From the NCBI RefSeq assembly GCF_008831285.2, contig NW_022205268.1, forward strand, positions 1 to 57,732: DNA of 57,732 bases, read 5' to 3'. The notes under the pieces were generated by a model. It ran no database searches, was not told the origin of the DNA, and saw nothing but the letters and a program-made list of their open reading frames with translations. The translations under genes and the position numbers were made by a program. The stretch comes from Nymphaea colorata (Eukaryota > Streptophyta > Magnoliopsida > Nymphaeales > Nymphaeaceae). Shown here one piece after another: positions 31,839 through 43,500 of this stretch (positions are counted from its first letter, which is position 1; each line of letters starts with the position of its first letter).

Positions 31839-34542
31839 ATGTGCAAAATAAAGGAAATTTCGGCATTTCAGATCAAAATTAACAATCTAAGACTTATAAA
31901 CCTCTCCAAGGTAAATTATTATATTCTATTTAGAGCTTCCGTAATATTAAAATCGAACTCCACGGAGTCTTCAACATTATCGTCCCCTTCAAAGATTTTA
32001 ATTTTCAGGAGAGTGTCCTCATTGTATATTTATTATTACTCCAGTCACAACTAACATATCTCAGTCAGTTTGAAGCCGCCATTCAGACCCTCTCCGATAA
32101 AAACCTACTGTTTTGGCTCGAGGAAAAGGGAGGCAGGACCATATAAATTTTAAGGATCAAGGTTCATCAACTCTTCAGAGGACCAGTAAAGCACGATCAT
32201 CTCATCCGCTAACTCAAGGCCAGACTGGTCTTTGACTTCCACATCGACCAGCACATCCTCAGCGAGTTCCTTTTGGAAAATTGTTAGATCCAGTGGAGAA
32301 AGACAGCCCATCACTCCAACTACACCTATTCTCTCAGTTTGATGGTAAATCTACAACCACGTAGGTCCCCAACGCTCGCTCGCCCATCGAGAGCAGCAAG
32401 GTGTTTGAAAAACACGAAAAAATAAAAGAACTCTCTCTGAACAAAATTAAACTCCGGAATAGCGAACTCAAAGACGCCATCATCAAGATCAAAATTGTGG
32501 ATAACCTGACCTCAGAAAACGCACTCTAATACTTCCTCCCCATTTCTAAGCTTCAGCAACAAAACGGCTTCAAGACCATCGTCCAAGAGGAAATCACCTA
32601 TTAACTGAGAGAGTATCAGATACACAAGGAAGTCATTCTTGAAGACTAGTCACTAGGAGTGGTTCACCTTCAACTCAAATATCTAAAATCGAAGCTGTAT
32701 GCGGAGCAAATGGAGTGTGTGATTTTGAGTGAAGATGGTATTGTGATGCATACTTTGACGGAAAGTCCGAGCAGGACCGAAGCTTCCAAAAGACTGACCA
32801 TCTAGGCCGTCTCAGGCTACTTGCAAAGACTGCAATCGATAAAGGCTAACGGGATTAGTGAGTATGCCTTCTACACGCTTCTAGAATAGATTTACATTTA
32901 GGTCCAGGATAAGCATTTCAACATCACTGATGAACTGTACAAGACCAATAGCCTTGCTGCTCTTCCTCTGTGCCATCTCCCAGTTCTTATAGTCCGAAAA
33001 AGAGCTCCAAAATGAGTACATTTGGGAAATAATAAACCGGCTCTGCAAGTAGCCTATACTAAGGCTGAAGTATTTTTGTGGGATCAAAAACTAACACGAG
33101 AAGATTAAGTTTGCCAAGCTGTTCTATCGATTCCTGCTAAGCGTCCTCAAGAAGATCGTCAACTTGACTCAAAACGGCCTAACCTTCAAGAATTCTCGAG
33201 CATACACAAATTCTACGCTACGCTTACTTTAGACTGCCCTGGTGCCAGGAGTAATTGGTGGCAGTATTGCAAAAGAGGGAGATCCCATCATCACTGAGGA
33301 AAAATTGTCAGAAATCGGTGCAAGCTACGCTCAAAAAAGCCCATCCAAAAACTACTTCTACGACTGGTAGAGCTCAGTCCTGAGGTTGGTGAGGAAAGAT
33401 GATGAGTTTTTGCATCTCATGAAGGAACTAAACCACGCGAAAGAGCAAAGCCAGACGTGGTCGAAGCTTCTCTTTGACCGATAATACGAGCAACTTTTCT
33501 ATAGCATATACTCTGAGCTGTGGGATGAAGCCTAGTCCTTCCTCAACAACAGCGACAAGATCCTTTGGGAATACTTCCCCAGATACGGTTAATTCTGGCC
33601 ATCTTTTTCGGATAGGTGAACAGTAGCAAGATAATGGACATAAGTCCTAGATGACAAGTGCAACATGAAGCTGATTAAAAACGAAAAGCTACTTACTAGT
33701 TTCATGATGCTGATCTTCCCGAAAACCCACCTCTACGAAACCTACTGTGTGATCAAGTGCCTCAACCTGGTATAGTGCTACTTCAGCGTCATCCTCAAGG
33801 ACCACAAGATGCTTCCCTATAACTTCCACTACAACTACTTCTACACCGGAATCAAGTGCATCCTGGAATCGGAGCACTCCTACCTCCTCCAGAAGATATT
33901 GTCCATCATCTACAAGTTCTACTCCCTCTTCAGCAAGGAGTTCAAAGAAGACATCAACAAGTTCATACAGAATAGGGTCTTCTACAAGCTATTCCTGCAC
34001 TGGAGCCAAGACGTCAGGAGCATCTTCCATATGCTGCTCGTTTCAGAATCCTAGAGAGGGAAAATCCCGAAAATATGGAGCACATGGACGAGAAGACCGA
34101 AGAATTCAGCAGAGCTGATGGAGGTGAAGATGGAATACGAGCATATTCTTGCCTCCTTGGCTAGTCGCAAGCAGTAAGTGAGGCAGAAAAGCGACATAAA
34201 GGCAGTAACCCCTCTAAAAGACGATTTTTTCCAGCGGATGAAGTCAAAGTTGGGTCAGAGAGGAAAGTAGACTCGAGAGTCTTCATAATCAGCTAAAACT
34301 AGGAGTTTTCGAGAGCGCAGCCTTTAGGAAATGTCCTTTATGGAGTCCACTCCCATCTTCAACCGGCGCAAGTGGAGCGTGGCAGAGGAGAGCTGGCAGT
34401 TCTAAGGCGTGGATCCCACCTATAAGAGCTCAAGTACCTGACCACCTCGCTGAGAGAGTTCGAGATGGCGAAGAAGGAGCAGAAGCCTGACGAGAAAGTG
34501 GAGATGCGGAGCAAGATGTTCCAGTTCGATTCCGATTAATGA
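31839..34542 (+). CDS. large uncharacterised protein, about 890 aa (possible DUF1765-like core)
   Basis: Reassigned codons are frequent and frames change near 32965, 33615 and 34055. Introns: 31911-31933 (23 nt) and 32345-32364 (20 nt). Readable segments include LFWLEEKGGRT, RLVFDFHIDQHILSEFLLEN, KKIVNLTQNGLTFKNSRAYT, and a conserved-looking core KCILESEHSYLLQKILSIIY with FYKLFLHWSQDVRSIFHMLL. The last motif (two helices, then F/LHWS, VR-x-IFH-x-LL) is reminiscent of the DUF1765/UPF0592 family, from memory and unverified. The C-terminal 150 residues are charged and end KKEQKPDEKVEMRSKMFQFD, S-D and TGA. No signal peptide. Confidence 0.6.
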
Positions 34543-34822
34543 TTATTCCTTGAACAATCGCTTACCATTATTATCAATATGCAACGCTTGTATGGTATTA
34601 TTTACTATTTACAGTAAAGAACAACTTGAATGTAGCATTTTTTGCCAATATAATCAGAATTCCAAATGGATCGTAACTTATCCAACCTAATAAGTGTAAT
34701 TATCCCCTTAACGATGGTCCTTGGCCTGCATCGCCCAATGGCGAGTGTTTTGGCTTTAAAATTATTGAAATGGATGTGTATAATAGTCCCTAATAATATT
34801 GCATCATCGATTTAGAGGAAGC

Positions 34823-36627
34823 ATGTAAGTGATCCATCGTTACACCGGTTTCTATCCCTTCTAGTGGAAGAATAATCATAGCAAACCTTTCTGGAGGTGC
34901 TCAAGGAGGACCTGACAGATGAGGAGATCAACATATACCGCACGAGGTACAAGGTAATCAAGGGCATCGACCATACCAACATCATCAAGCTTGTCAGAAT
35001 CTACAAGGAGTAATCAAAGCTTCACCTTCTCTATGAGTATTTCCCGCTTTCCTTGGAGAAGTACGTTCAATCAAGAAGCCAAAATGCGGATAAGAATCAG
35101 TATAAACCCATCTATGACCATTTCGTGGAGGTCATCGCCAATATCGTCGATATACTCATCAAGTTTCAAATCAAAACTGAAATCATCATCCAAAATTTTG
35201 CTGTAGCAGATATGCACAACGGCCACCTCAAGCTTTTGTTGATCCAGAGGCTGAATTTATTGGCATCAATCCCTAAAATAAATCACTGAGAAAGAAGCAA
35301 AACATAATAAAGAGTATCTACAGTAGTTTATCTGCCGAGAAGAAAGAGTAGCGATGTAGTTTTAGGAAATGCTTGAGAAATATTTCGGGAAGATTAACGG
35401 GGCAACATAACACAACAGGCCCAATTTTATTATAAATGGATCTAAATTGGTCTTCATAATAACCACGACCATAAGAATATGGAAAGATAGAGAAGAAGCT
35501 AAAATATCGAGCAACCAATGATAGATTTGGACCCAAAAATGATAATAAAAGACCAGTCCATAGCAACTCACCGTAAAGACTGAAAAATCATAGCTGAAAA
35601 GGATCTAAAGGAAAAAACATTGAAGAAACTGACCTAGATAAAGGGGGTGTTGAATAGGTTTGAAGCAAAGGCTCCCATCCAAGAAGAATATGCAATTATC
35701 CTCAAGCAAACGATAGATTGTATTCCGACCATAAGAAATAGCAAACGATAAGACTGCTCTACTCTAAGAAAACTAGTATCTGTAGTCCTTGTAGAACGAG
35801 ATAGAGAATATAAACGAAGCCAAGAGGATAAAGGAAAGCAATAGAGCAAGACAAGAGAGCCTGATCATCAAGCAGATCAACGAACTCCAGGAAAAGAATA
35901 AAAAGTATTCTGAACTGCTTCCCAAAGATAAAGGACACAACCAGTCAGAACGCTACGAAGAACACAGGATGGCATAGCGGTTCAAGATAATAAAAGCATA
36001 CCCAATCTCGATAAGAACAGCAAAAACGATAGCAAAAATGACTCAAGAAACAATGACAAATCGGGAAACTCACTCAATAGCGAAGAAATGCCTTCCAAGC
36101 CAGAATAAAAAAAGGAGGATAAGTCCAACAAGTATAAAATGAAGATAGTCACATCGCATTAAATAGAAATATAAGGTGGCCATAGCAGCAAGTTCGAGAA
36201 CCATAAAGAGATACCATGGACGGCATTAAATCTGCAAAAAATGCGCTAACTTAGGCATCCCAAAAGCTCCAAAGACCAAAAACAGTCAACTGTAAACATA
36301 GTAATCAAACCACTTATACGAAAAGAAGAATAAAAACCTTATCTAAGACAACGCCAACAGGCTAAACTCAAGGAACAGTGATATTGCATCCAAGAGCAAG
36401 AAGATAAACGAAATCATCGAAAAAATCAACTCTAAAAGCAACATTAATAATCAACTTTCCAACAGCTCTCACCATCCTTAGCAAAGGTTGAAAATGGGAG
36501 GCTCTCTCTCCTATAAATCTAACATGGAGACTACAGAGCACCTCAAGATAACTATTATGACAAGATCAGAGAAGCCAAGACTAAGGCTGAACAGGTGCTA
36601 AAGGAGTATGCCAAGAAAAAACAATGA
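34823..36627 (+). CDS. protein-kinase-like protein, probably catalytically dead, with long charged tail
   Basis: The N-terminal part follows a kinase layout: IYRTRYKVIKGIDHTNIIKL (like the alpha-C helix and HxNI strand), KLHLLYEYFPLSLEKYV (hinge), then KTEIIIQNFAVADMHNGHLK where active kinases have HRDIKPENxLV...GxLKLxDFG. Only the Asn of the catalytic loop and the LK remain: the HRD Asp is Glu or shifted and DFG is replaced. After about 200 residues the protein becomes disordered and charged, rich in Lys, Asn, Ser and reassigned codons (NEIENINEAKRIKESNRARQ, ELQEKNKKYSELLPK). Frames change near 34880, 35277 and several later places. It ends YAKKKQ and TGA. Start chosen at the ATG preceding HRYTGFYPF. 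Confidence 0.55.
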
Positions 36628-36768
36628 TCCTTTTTGTATAATATTTATTCCTTAATGTTCCATTCCATTCCTTCCACTCTCCTCTTCTTACAGCATGGTT
36701 GTGCGTTTGATTGGATGCCTTTAATTGAAGACTGATTAATTATATAAAATAATCAATAATTTAATATT

Positions 36769-37271
36769 ATGGGAAGAATTCAATCCAAAGGAAAAGGCAA
36801 GGGTATCAGTTCAGCCGTCACTCCCTTCAAGCGCAGAACGCCCGCTGGGTCGCACACACCCCCAGAAGCATCACCGACCTCATTGTCACCATGGCCAAGA
36901 AGGGCCTCTCCCCCTCCCAGATCGGCGTCGCCATCAGAGACAGAGAAGCCGTTCCCAGCATCAAGCTCCTCACCGGTCAAAAGATCGTTCGTCTTCTCAA
37001 GAAGAATGGTACCCAATCACCTAGTATAGGCTGCGCTCCAGAGATCCCAGAAGACATCTACTGTCTGATCAAGAAGGCAGTCAACATCAGACGCCACTTG
37101 GAGAAGTGCAGAAAGGATAAGGATGCCAAGTACAGACTCATCTTGATCGAATCCAGAATCCACAGCTGGCTAGATACTACAGAAGAACTCAACGTCTTCC
37201 CAACAAGTGGAAATAGTAGATTTTTGTTATTTAGCAACGCCAAGACTGCCTCCGCTCTTGTCACAGCTTGA
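36769..37271 (+). CDS. RPS13: small-subunit ribosomal protein uS15 (RPS13)
   Basis: The match to eukaryotic RPS13 covers the whole protein: [97 protein letters not shown] and TASALV. Three introns are removed: 36849-36868 (20 nt), 37009-37029 (21 nt, in frame) and 37216-37234 (19 nt, next to a T run). One base is missing near 37170 (the Arg after SRIH). The corrected product is 147 aa against about 151 in other eukaryotes. Stop TGA. High conservation makes this gene a good check on the intron calls. Confidence 0.97.
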
Positions 37272-37413
37272 TGATGTATTTTAAATCATTATCACCATCA
37301 CACCTATTATCCTCCACTACCCTACCTCGAAGCTTTGCCTTTTAAATAGGTACTGGTATTGTGAGGGTTTATATACTTAATTTAATAATTAAATTAATAA
37401 TCTTAACAATAAA

Positions 37414-37637
37414 ATGAGCAACCTCTACTTCCAATCCCTCTCCTACGGCTTCGCAGAACAGAGCACGCCTCCCAAAAAACCCTCCATGCATCACTGCAAC
37501 GCCGACAGAAAAATAATCCCTTTAGGTGCATCAACGAGGCCGAAATTAATCCGGTCAGGAGGAACCTGTTCGGAGACGGAGGAAACGCGGTGAGCTTTGG
37601 AGGATATAACCCCATAAACACGAAAACCCTCAGATGA
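37414..37637 (+). CDS. small hypothetical protein, about 74 aa
   Basis: It starts MSNLYFQSLSYGFAEQSTPP and, after a one-base shift at the A run near 37475, continues QRRQKNNPFRCINEAEINPV, RRNLFGDGGNAVSFGGYNPI, NTKTLR and TGA. The second half has a natural amino acid composition and Gly/Asn-rich turns. No family recognised. It converges with the TPR gene 44 bp downstream. Confidence 0.55.
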
Positions 37638-37680
37638 GGCATCCTGATATTTATGTTTGAGTTATTGGTAAAATGCAGTA

Positions 37681-38554
37681 TCAGGGTGACTTGAGCTTGA
37701 AGATTATGTCCTCCAGCTTCTTGCCATGAATTGGTTGTCGATTATCAGGGCCAGCCTCCTCCCCTCCTGGTAGTAGCTAATCGCACTTGAGATCAACCGT
37801 TGATGCTCCTTCTACACGCCGATGTTGTAGTGGATCAGCATCTTCATGTAGAGTCCGTAGTATCTCTTCTCCTCCAGCCGCTTGATCATGTTCTCGTCCC
37901 TGCACTCCTTCAGCTTCATCTCCACGTCTCTCTCTATCTTCTCCACGAAGATCTTCGCCTTCCTTATCTCCTCCAGAGCCTTCTCGTGCTTCTTCATCTC
38001 GCTGAGAATGGCGGCCTTGTTGAGATACATCGGCACCAAGTCGTGCTTTTCCTCGTCTTTGAAATCCTTGATTAAATTCTTCTCGAGATCGGTGGCGTAG
38101 CTGACCGCTTTCAAAGCCATCATGTAATGCTTGTTTTTCTTCATGATGCAGGCCAGGTTGTTGAAGGTGAGGATCCTGAGCTTGGTGAGTGCGGTTTCAT
38201 CGGTCATGTACTTGGGTACTTGCGGGAGCATGACGATATCGACAGCTTTGGAGATGAACTTGACGTTGCCGCCCTCCTCCTCGTCTTTGATGTTCTCCAT
38301 GCCAGTTTGTTGACCTTCTGGATGAACTTGCTGATCTCCTCCTGGATGTCGTAGGCCACCTTAACGGAGTCCTTCTCGAGGATGATGAGGGTGAGGTGGA
38401 TGAGTTTCTATTCGCAGAGGATGCACTCAATGGAGTTGGCCTCATCACGTTCGCGGAACTTGCGGATGACCGCCCAGATGTATGTGAGGATCTGCTCGTC
38501 GCTCACCTCGTTGTTCTCGATGAGGTTGATCGGCTCGCCTTCGATGGAAGTCAT
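37681..38554 (-). CDS. TPR-like helical repeat protein, about 290 aa
   Basis: Helix pairs of tetratricopeptide type are visible: ILTFNNLACIMKKNKHYMMA then LKAVSYATDL, and MYLNKAAILSEMKKHEKALE followed by EIRKAKIFVE. These fit the W-L-G-Y-A-F-A-P TPR pattern (the NNLAC and LNKAAIL helices). The N-terminal 90 residues are acidic helices (MTSIEGEPINLIENNEVSDE). The end is KKLEDIIFKLKSP before TGA. One base is missing near 38300 and one near 37730. TPR proteins are scaffolds; the partner is unknown. Confidence 0.72.
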
Positions 38555-38606
38555 GTGATTATATTGTTTTCTACCAGAGAAGCAATAGTATTATGGTGCA
38601 TCATGA

Positions 38607-38969
38607 TCAAAATTCAACGATTTTGTTGTGGCAGTCGAAGCACATCCGCTTCTTGTCCGCCCGGGTTATCATGCTCGCCTTCACCTTGCAGACCTAGCAT
38701 GGATTTTTGATATAAGTCTATGTTTACCATGCCTATTTCTTTTCCACTCTGGTCTGGATGGGAGCCTTGAGGAGGGAGTTGAGGACGTGAGGCTGCTTGG
38801 AGGGGGATGGAGCTTGAGCTTGCTGGGGTGGAAGCATGCTCAATTTCATTGGATTGCTGCTGGCCTGTGGCTGTTTTGCGAGAGAAGTGGTCCTTTGGTC
38901 AGTTTGGACGTAGTTGTTATACCTGGCATAGGAGAGATAGGATTTATCGAACGTTTGGGCATAACACAT
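38607..38969 (-). CDS. small zinc-binding protein, 120 aa
   Basis: An intact 121-codon frame. The N-terminal two thirds are Gln/Pro/Ser-rich and disordered (SLAKQPQASSNPMKLSMLPP, QQAQAPSPSKQPHVLNSLLK). The C-terminus forms one Cys4 unit: NPCxVCKVKASMI and KRMCFDCHNKIVEF, spacing C-x2-C-x16-C-x2-C. Four TAA/TAG codons lie just before and within this unit; reading them as Glu gives KKEAWETETYIKNPCEVCKV. It sits 84 bp after another Cys-rich gene on the same strand. Confidence 0.7.
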
Positions 38970-39052
38970 CTTGCATATCCTGCTATTGCTGTGAGTTGTG
39001 TTCGGAAGAGTGCCGTCTTGTTCAAGAAGACTGCTGCAGAGGTAGCATTGGA

Positions 39053-39897
39053 TCAGTTTGAGCTGTTACTGATCACAACAGAAGGCAGTTTATAGTTTTA
39101 CACTCGGATTTCCACAGAGTTTTTGGATAAAGTGCTTATCAGCTTTCCCTTCTTCTTCATGCCCCTCTCTTCTATCTCCATAGCGCTAAACCTGCTGGTG
39201 ATCGACAGATCCTCAGAAGGCTATTCATCATCCTCGTATGGGATTTTAGACTTCTCAGACTTTAATTAGCTGATGACTGAGTTAGGTTTGTGTCGAAAGT
39301 GTTGCTGCGGATGCTTTGCTCAATCAATGATTGATTTTCAGAGCACCGATGGCAGAGGAGAAACTATTTGCATTGTGAGGTTTCCTTGTAGGTGAGGACT
39401 CTGCAGCAGCTGAAGCACAATTGGAAAAAATCTTAAAATTGCTTCTTATCGTCGTAATTGAAGCAGTACTCGCAAAGCTTCATTCCATCCTGCAGCTAAA
39501 AGTCACAGTTTGGCTTGAACTTGAATCCACAGTTAATGCAATAGTCCTTGAGGAAGCTCATGATTTCCTGCTTGTCCTTGAAATGCCCGCATCTCATTTA
39601 GATGATGATGGGAGGACTCTTGTGGAAGAAGTAAGGCAAGAACTGGTGTGCTATGCATCGAGGGCAAAAGTATCCTCCGCATATCTCCTCTCTAAGTGCA
39701 TCCTTCGCGTTCACTTTTCGCTTGCAGATGAGACAACTCATCTCCTTTATCTCCTTCCAGTCGCTCCTCTTGCACGACGGACAGTAATAGGGCTTGCACC
39801 GCCTACAGAGGAGACGCTTCTGGTCGCAGCAGAAGTAGAGCGGAGCGAACTAGCTAAGAGATGTGTGGCAACTAGTGCAATTTTGTATAAAGCTCAT
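39053..39897 (-). CDS. cysteine-rich, multi-zinc-finger protein
   Basis: About eight Cys-x2-Cys or Cys-His pairs are spread over the first 200 residues: NCTSCHTS, LLCRRCKPYYCPSCKRSD, MSCLICKRKV, GGYFCPRCIAHQFL, DYCINCGFKFKPNCDF, LCEYCFNYDD, CFSCCRV and LLCHRCSEN. This looks like a chain of treble-clef or ribbon zinc units. The C-terminal 70 residues are charged and Ser-rich (SKIPYEDDE, EERGMKKKGKLISTLSKNSV). One base is missing near 39268. Stop TGA. A role in RNA or protein binding is likely but unproven. Confidence 0.7.
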
Positions 39898-39957
39898 TAG
39901 ATATTATCGAAATGGTCATGCCTCAGCCAAACCAGTAAATATATAAACTACTATCCA

Positions 39958-40473
39958 TCAGTTGGTACCCTTCATCGGACTAGTCACGCTTCGCTTGTCC
40001 GATTCCTTCAGTCTCATCCGCAAGGACTCGATTTAGGTGAACAAAATGACGATAAGGGAAAGATTTTCCTACAGTCTCCTCCTTAGGGCGATGTTATCGG
40101 TTGAGTTCAACCGTAAATCGTGGATTTCGTTCTGAAGAGCAGTGTTGATCTTATTTAGTCTATCGATTTCTTCGTTCAGCTTCATCCTGATGAGGTGGCC
40201 GTTGTCTTCCCTGCTGGCTTAGATGTTGGATTTGGAAGGCTGCGGGTGGGCAGGAGGAGAGAGATGGCGCATGGGATTGTCGATGAAAGAGTTTCCCTTA
40301 ATGGAGCTGTGTTGCGGACTGCTGAACTGGCTATGAGATGCCATGAAGTTGTTGCCTCGCTGGTTCGCCTGCAGAGAAAGAAGCTTGTTGTTTTCCTTCA
40401 GCTTGTCGTTTTACTCTCTGTACTAGTGGATCAGCCTGTTGATGAGATCAAATTCCTCTTTCAGCTTCAGCAT
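39958..40473 (-). CDS. coiled-coil protein, 171 aa
   Basis: The frame is intact (172 codons, five reassigned codons). Coils flank a disordered, Ser/His/Pro-rich centre: MLKLKEEFDLINRLIH, then SPQHSSIKGNSF and MRHLSPPAHPQPSKSN, then LIRMKLNEEIDRLNKINTAL, QNEIHDLRLNSTDNIALRRR. It ends SDKRSVTSPMKGTN and TGA. It starts only 28 bp from the end of the giant coiled-coil gene on the same strand, so a shared role is possible. Confidence 0.65.
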
Positions 40474-40500
40474 TCTATATAGAGGAAACAATACTTAAAT

Positions 40501-43500
40501 TCATATTATACGTTCTTTTTCCTCAAGCTTTCGCTCTATACGCTTAGCTTTTTGTTGACTGTTTCCAAAAGGTCATATCTGTGCTGCAAATCGGTGGCAT
40601 GGGGATTGGTTGGGTGTCTCAGTGGCGGTTGGAGGCCGTTTCCGCTTGCACTTCTGCTCCTTTCGTCTACTTCGCTGACCTACTTTATCACGAAAATTCC
40701 CTTTTTGTCCCGCATATGCTCGTAGTATTATTGTGTTTGTGATGACTTAGAAGCCAATAGGCTTTGCAATTTTTCAATCTATGCCTATTTCGACTTAATT
40801 ATGACCTGAAGCCGTCCCACTTCCTCAATAGCTGAAAGCATCTTTTGCTAACTTGCATCTTGTCGCTGCTGGCTACCTTACGATCTCATCCGTATTCCTT
40901 GACCTTTCCTATAGGACTCTGCATCTCTCGTCCAATCTCCTACACTTTTCCTCCAGAACTCTCGCCTTCTCTTCTGAAATCTTGCCCCTTTCCTGCAGCT
41001 CATGTGAGATCTTGTTGATCCTATCATACTAAATCTGAATGTTAGTCTTTTCTTCGCTCAGCTTGCTATTCACTTCCTTCATATGCTTGATGGTGGCCTC
41101 ATAGTTGCCGATTATCCTCATCTTTTCATCACTCTAGCCGTTGCTTTTTGGTCGCTTGTAGTACTAAAGCTGGGTGACAAGCTGTTCGTACTCTCTGGTG
41201 ATGAGTCCAAGCTTGTTTTATAGCTTTTGGTTCCCCTCTCTCAGCAGCTTCATCTCATCAGCAACCGTTCTCATGTATTCGTTAGTTTATACTTGCTCTC
41301 TTTTCTATAGGATCTGTATTCTTTCCAAGAACCTATCCGAATCTTTTGATTTTTCCTGCAGCTGATACTTCAGCTACTTGTTGAGTTCTTATAGCTTGTG
41401 AATGCGGTCAGAGTTGGCTTCTCTTTCTTCGTTTATGTTGCGTTCATATTCTTCATTTTTCTGCTTGGCAATTTATAGATCCTTGGACATCTGTGAGCAT
41501 TGAACCTACAGTTTATTGGATCTTTTGGCATGCTACCTCATTTTTTCCACATTTTCCACAAGAACTGTGTTTAATCTTTATATTTAGGTGGAAAGGACGT
41601 CAATAGTTTGGTTGTTGGCTGAGCTTTCCTTCATAGAGCTGGTGAATCTTTGCTCCTGTGTCCTCATTTCTTCATTTAACCTGTCGATTTAAACCCTCTG
41701 CTTATCCTTCATTTCTGTCAATCTCTATATCTCCTGCGAAAGCAGGGTTATTTTGATTTCGTATTCGCTCTTGATTCTTTTGATCTATGCTATTTCCTAC
41801 TTGGTCTGGTTGTGGTTGTTGCTAAGATTGTTGATATAAAGGTTCTTCTCCTTAATCTATGACCCATAATGGGACTAAATCGTCGATATTTTCTTCTAAA
41901 GTTCATTGAATTGGTTTTAGATGGATTTCTTTTCCATCCTTATCTCCTCGCATTAGCGTTACTTATACTACAGCTTACTTATGTAGTGATTTTATATCTG
42001 GCCCATCGCCTGCTCTAGACGTTAGTTACTCTTTTTTATCTCGAGGATTGTCAGCTTAAAGCTATCTTCGACGTGTCTAAAATTGCTTGATTTTTCATTG
42101 AGTTGATACTCAAGCTAATTTGCTTTTTGTTATAAGATGTTCCTTTCATTCAATGCCTGGTTCAGCTTACTTTACTGATTAGAGTAATCTTTCTTCAAGT
42201 TATCATATCTTTGCTTCAATAGCTCGAGCTCACCTTCAAAGTTGCGGATCTTACCCTAGCACATTTCAATCTTGGTCTTACTCTCTGCCTCAACTATGCT
42301 CTTTTCCGATGATATTTGAATGTTGTTTCTTTGTCTAAGGGACTATTCACATGTCCTTACCTTGTGCTGCAGAAAATCAATTATTTCTTATAGTTCATCA
42401 CCTAGGTGGCCCTCTTCTACAGTACGATATTGAGTCTCTCAATCTATCCTGAGAGAGTGCTAAACACTTCATCATTCTACTTCGACTATTGCTATATCTT
42501 TTGCAATTTTTCGCCTCTAAGTCGCAGCTAGTTGTTCAGTTTTTTAATTTAAGTCTCATAGTAGTCCTTGCTGGTATTGCTACCATAAGTATCCATGCGA
42601 TTGCTGCCCAGCTTGCTGTTGAGTTCTTCATTTCTGAGGAGAAGAGTGTATCTTTCGTTGGATTACTTGCAATATCGATCGTTGATGTTTCTAATCTCCT
42701 CGTCCTTCACTGAAATTTGCGTCTTTAATGCATCTATTTCATCCCTGAGCTGCCTATTCTTGAACTGAGGCCTTAAGTTTATCTCTCCTGCACCATCGTC
42801 TATCTCAGCTTCTATCTTAAGCTTTCATTTTCTTATTTGTATCTCCTCTATCTTGCACCCACGCTATCCACTTACTTCTGCAGCTACCTTATCTTCCTAT
42901 CCTTTTGGTCGCTTTACTGCTTCAGCTTATCGGAAGTTGTCTTGTCGTGCTGACTATTCTTGACCATGAGATTTAATCTCTAGTTTTACTGGGCAAGCAT
43001 GACCAACTTTTACTAATAGGTATTGATTTGCAGTTTTAAACCCAACTATACACCCTCAAGCCTTTGTATTTCCTTGATTAGTTCTTCATACCTGATGTCA
43101 GACTTGACTCTGCTTCCTCTTTGATTTCCTTCTCAAGAATGATGATCTTTTCCTATAGTTTTTTGATTTCATTGCTCTTGAATATCACTTTTTCTTCTGA
43201 TTGTGGTTGATTTCCCTTAGCTACATATTTTTGTCTTCCAACTGGACCTGAGTCCTGCGCAGTTATTCCTGCATGCTTCTTACTTTCTCCTGCAGTTATT
43301 GGTTGGCAGTTCTGCTTTCCTCCTTCTATCTGATGAGTTTTTCAATATCAGACCTATTTTAGTAGAACTTGCTTTAGTATCTTTTCATTTAATCTTTAAG
43401 GCCTGAGTTTGCCTCTTTGAAATAGTTCACCTACGCTTCCAGATTGAGGACTTTGGTGTGTATCGACTTATTTCTATCCCTGCTGGTGCTTAGTTCCTTA

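Noticed and set aside
31552-31851. A 99-codon open frame on the plus strand
   Set aside because: AT-rich composition, no protein-like pattern, and it lies in the promoter region between divergent genes.
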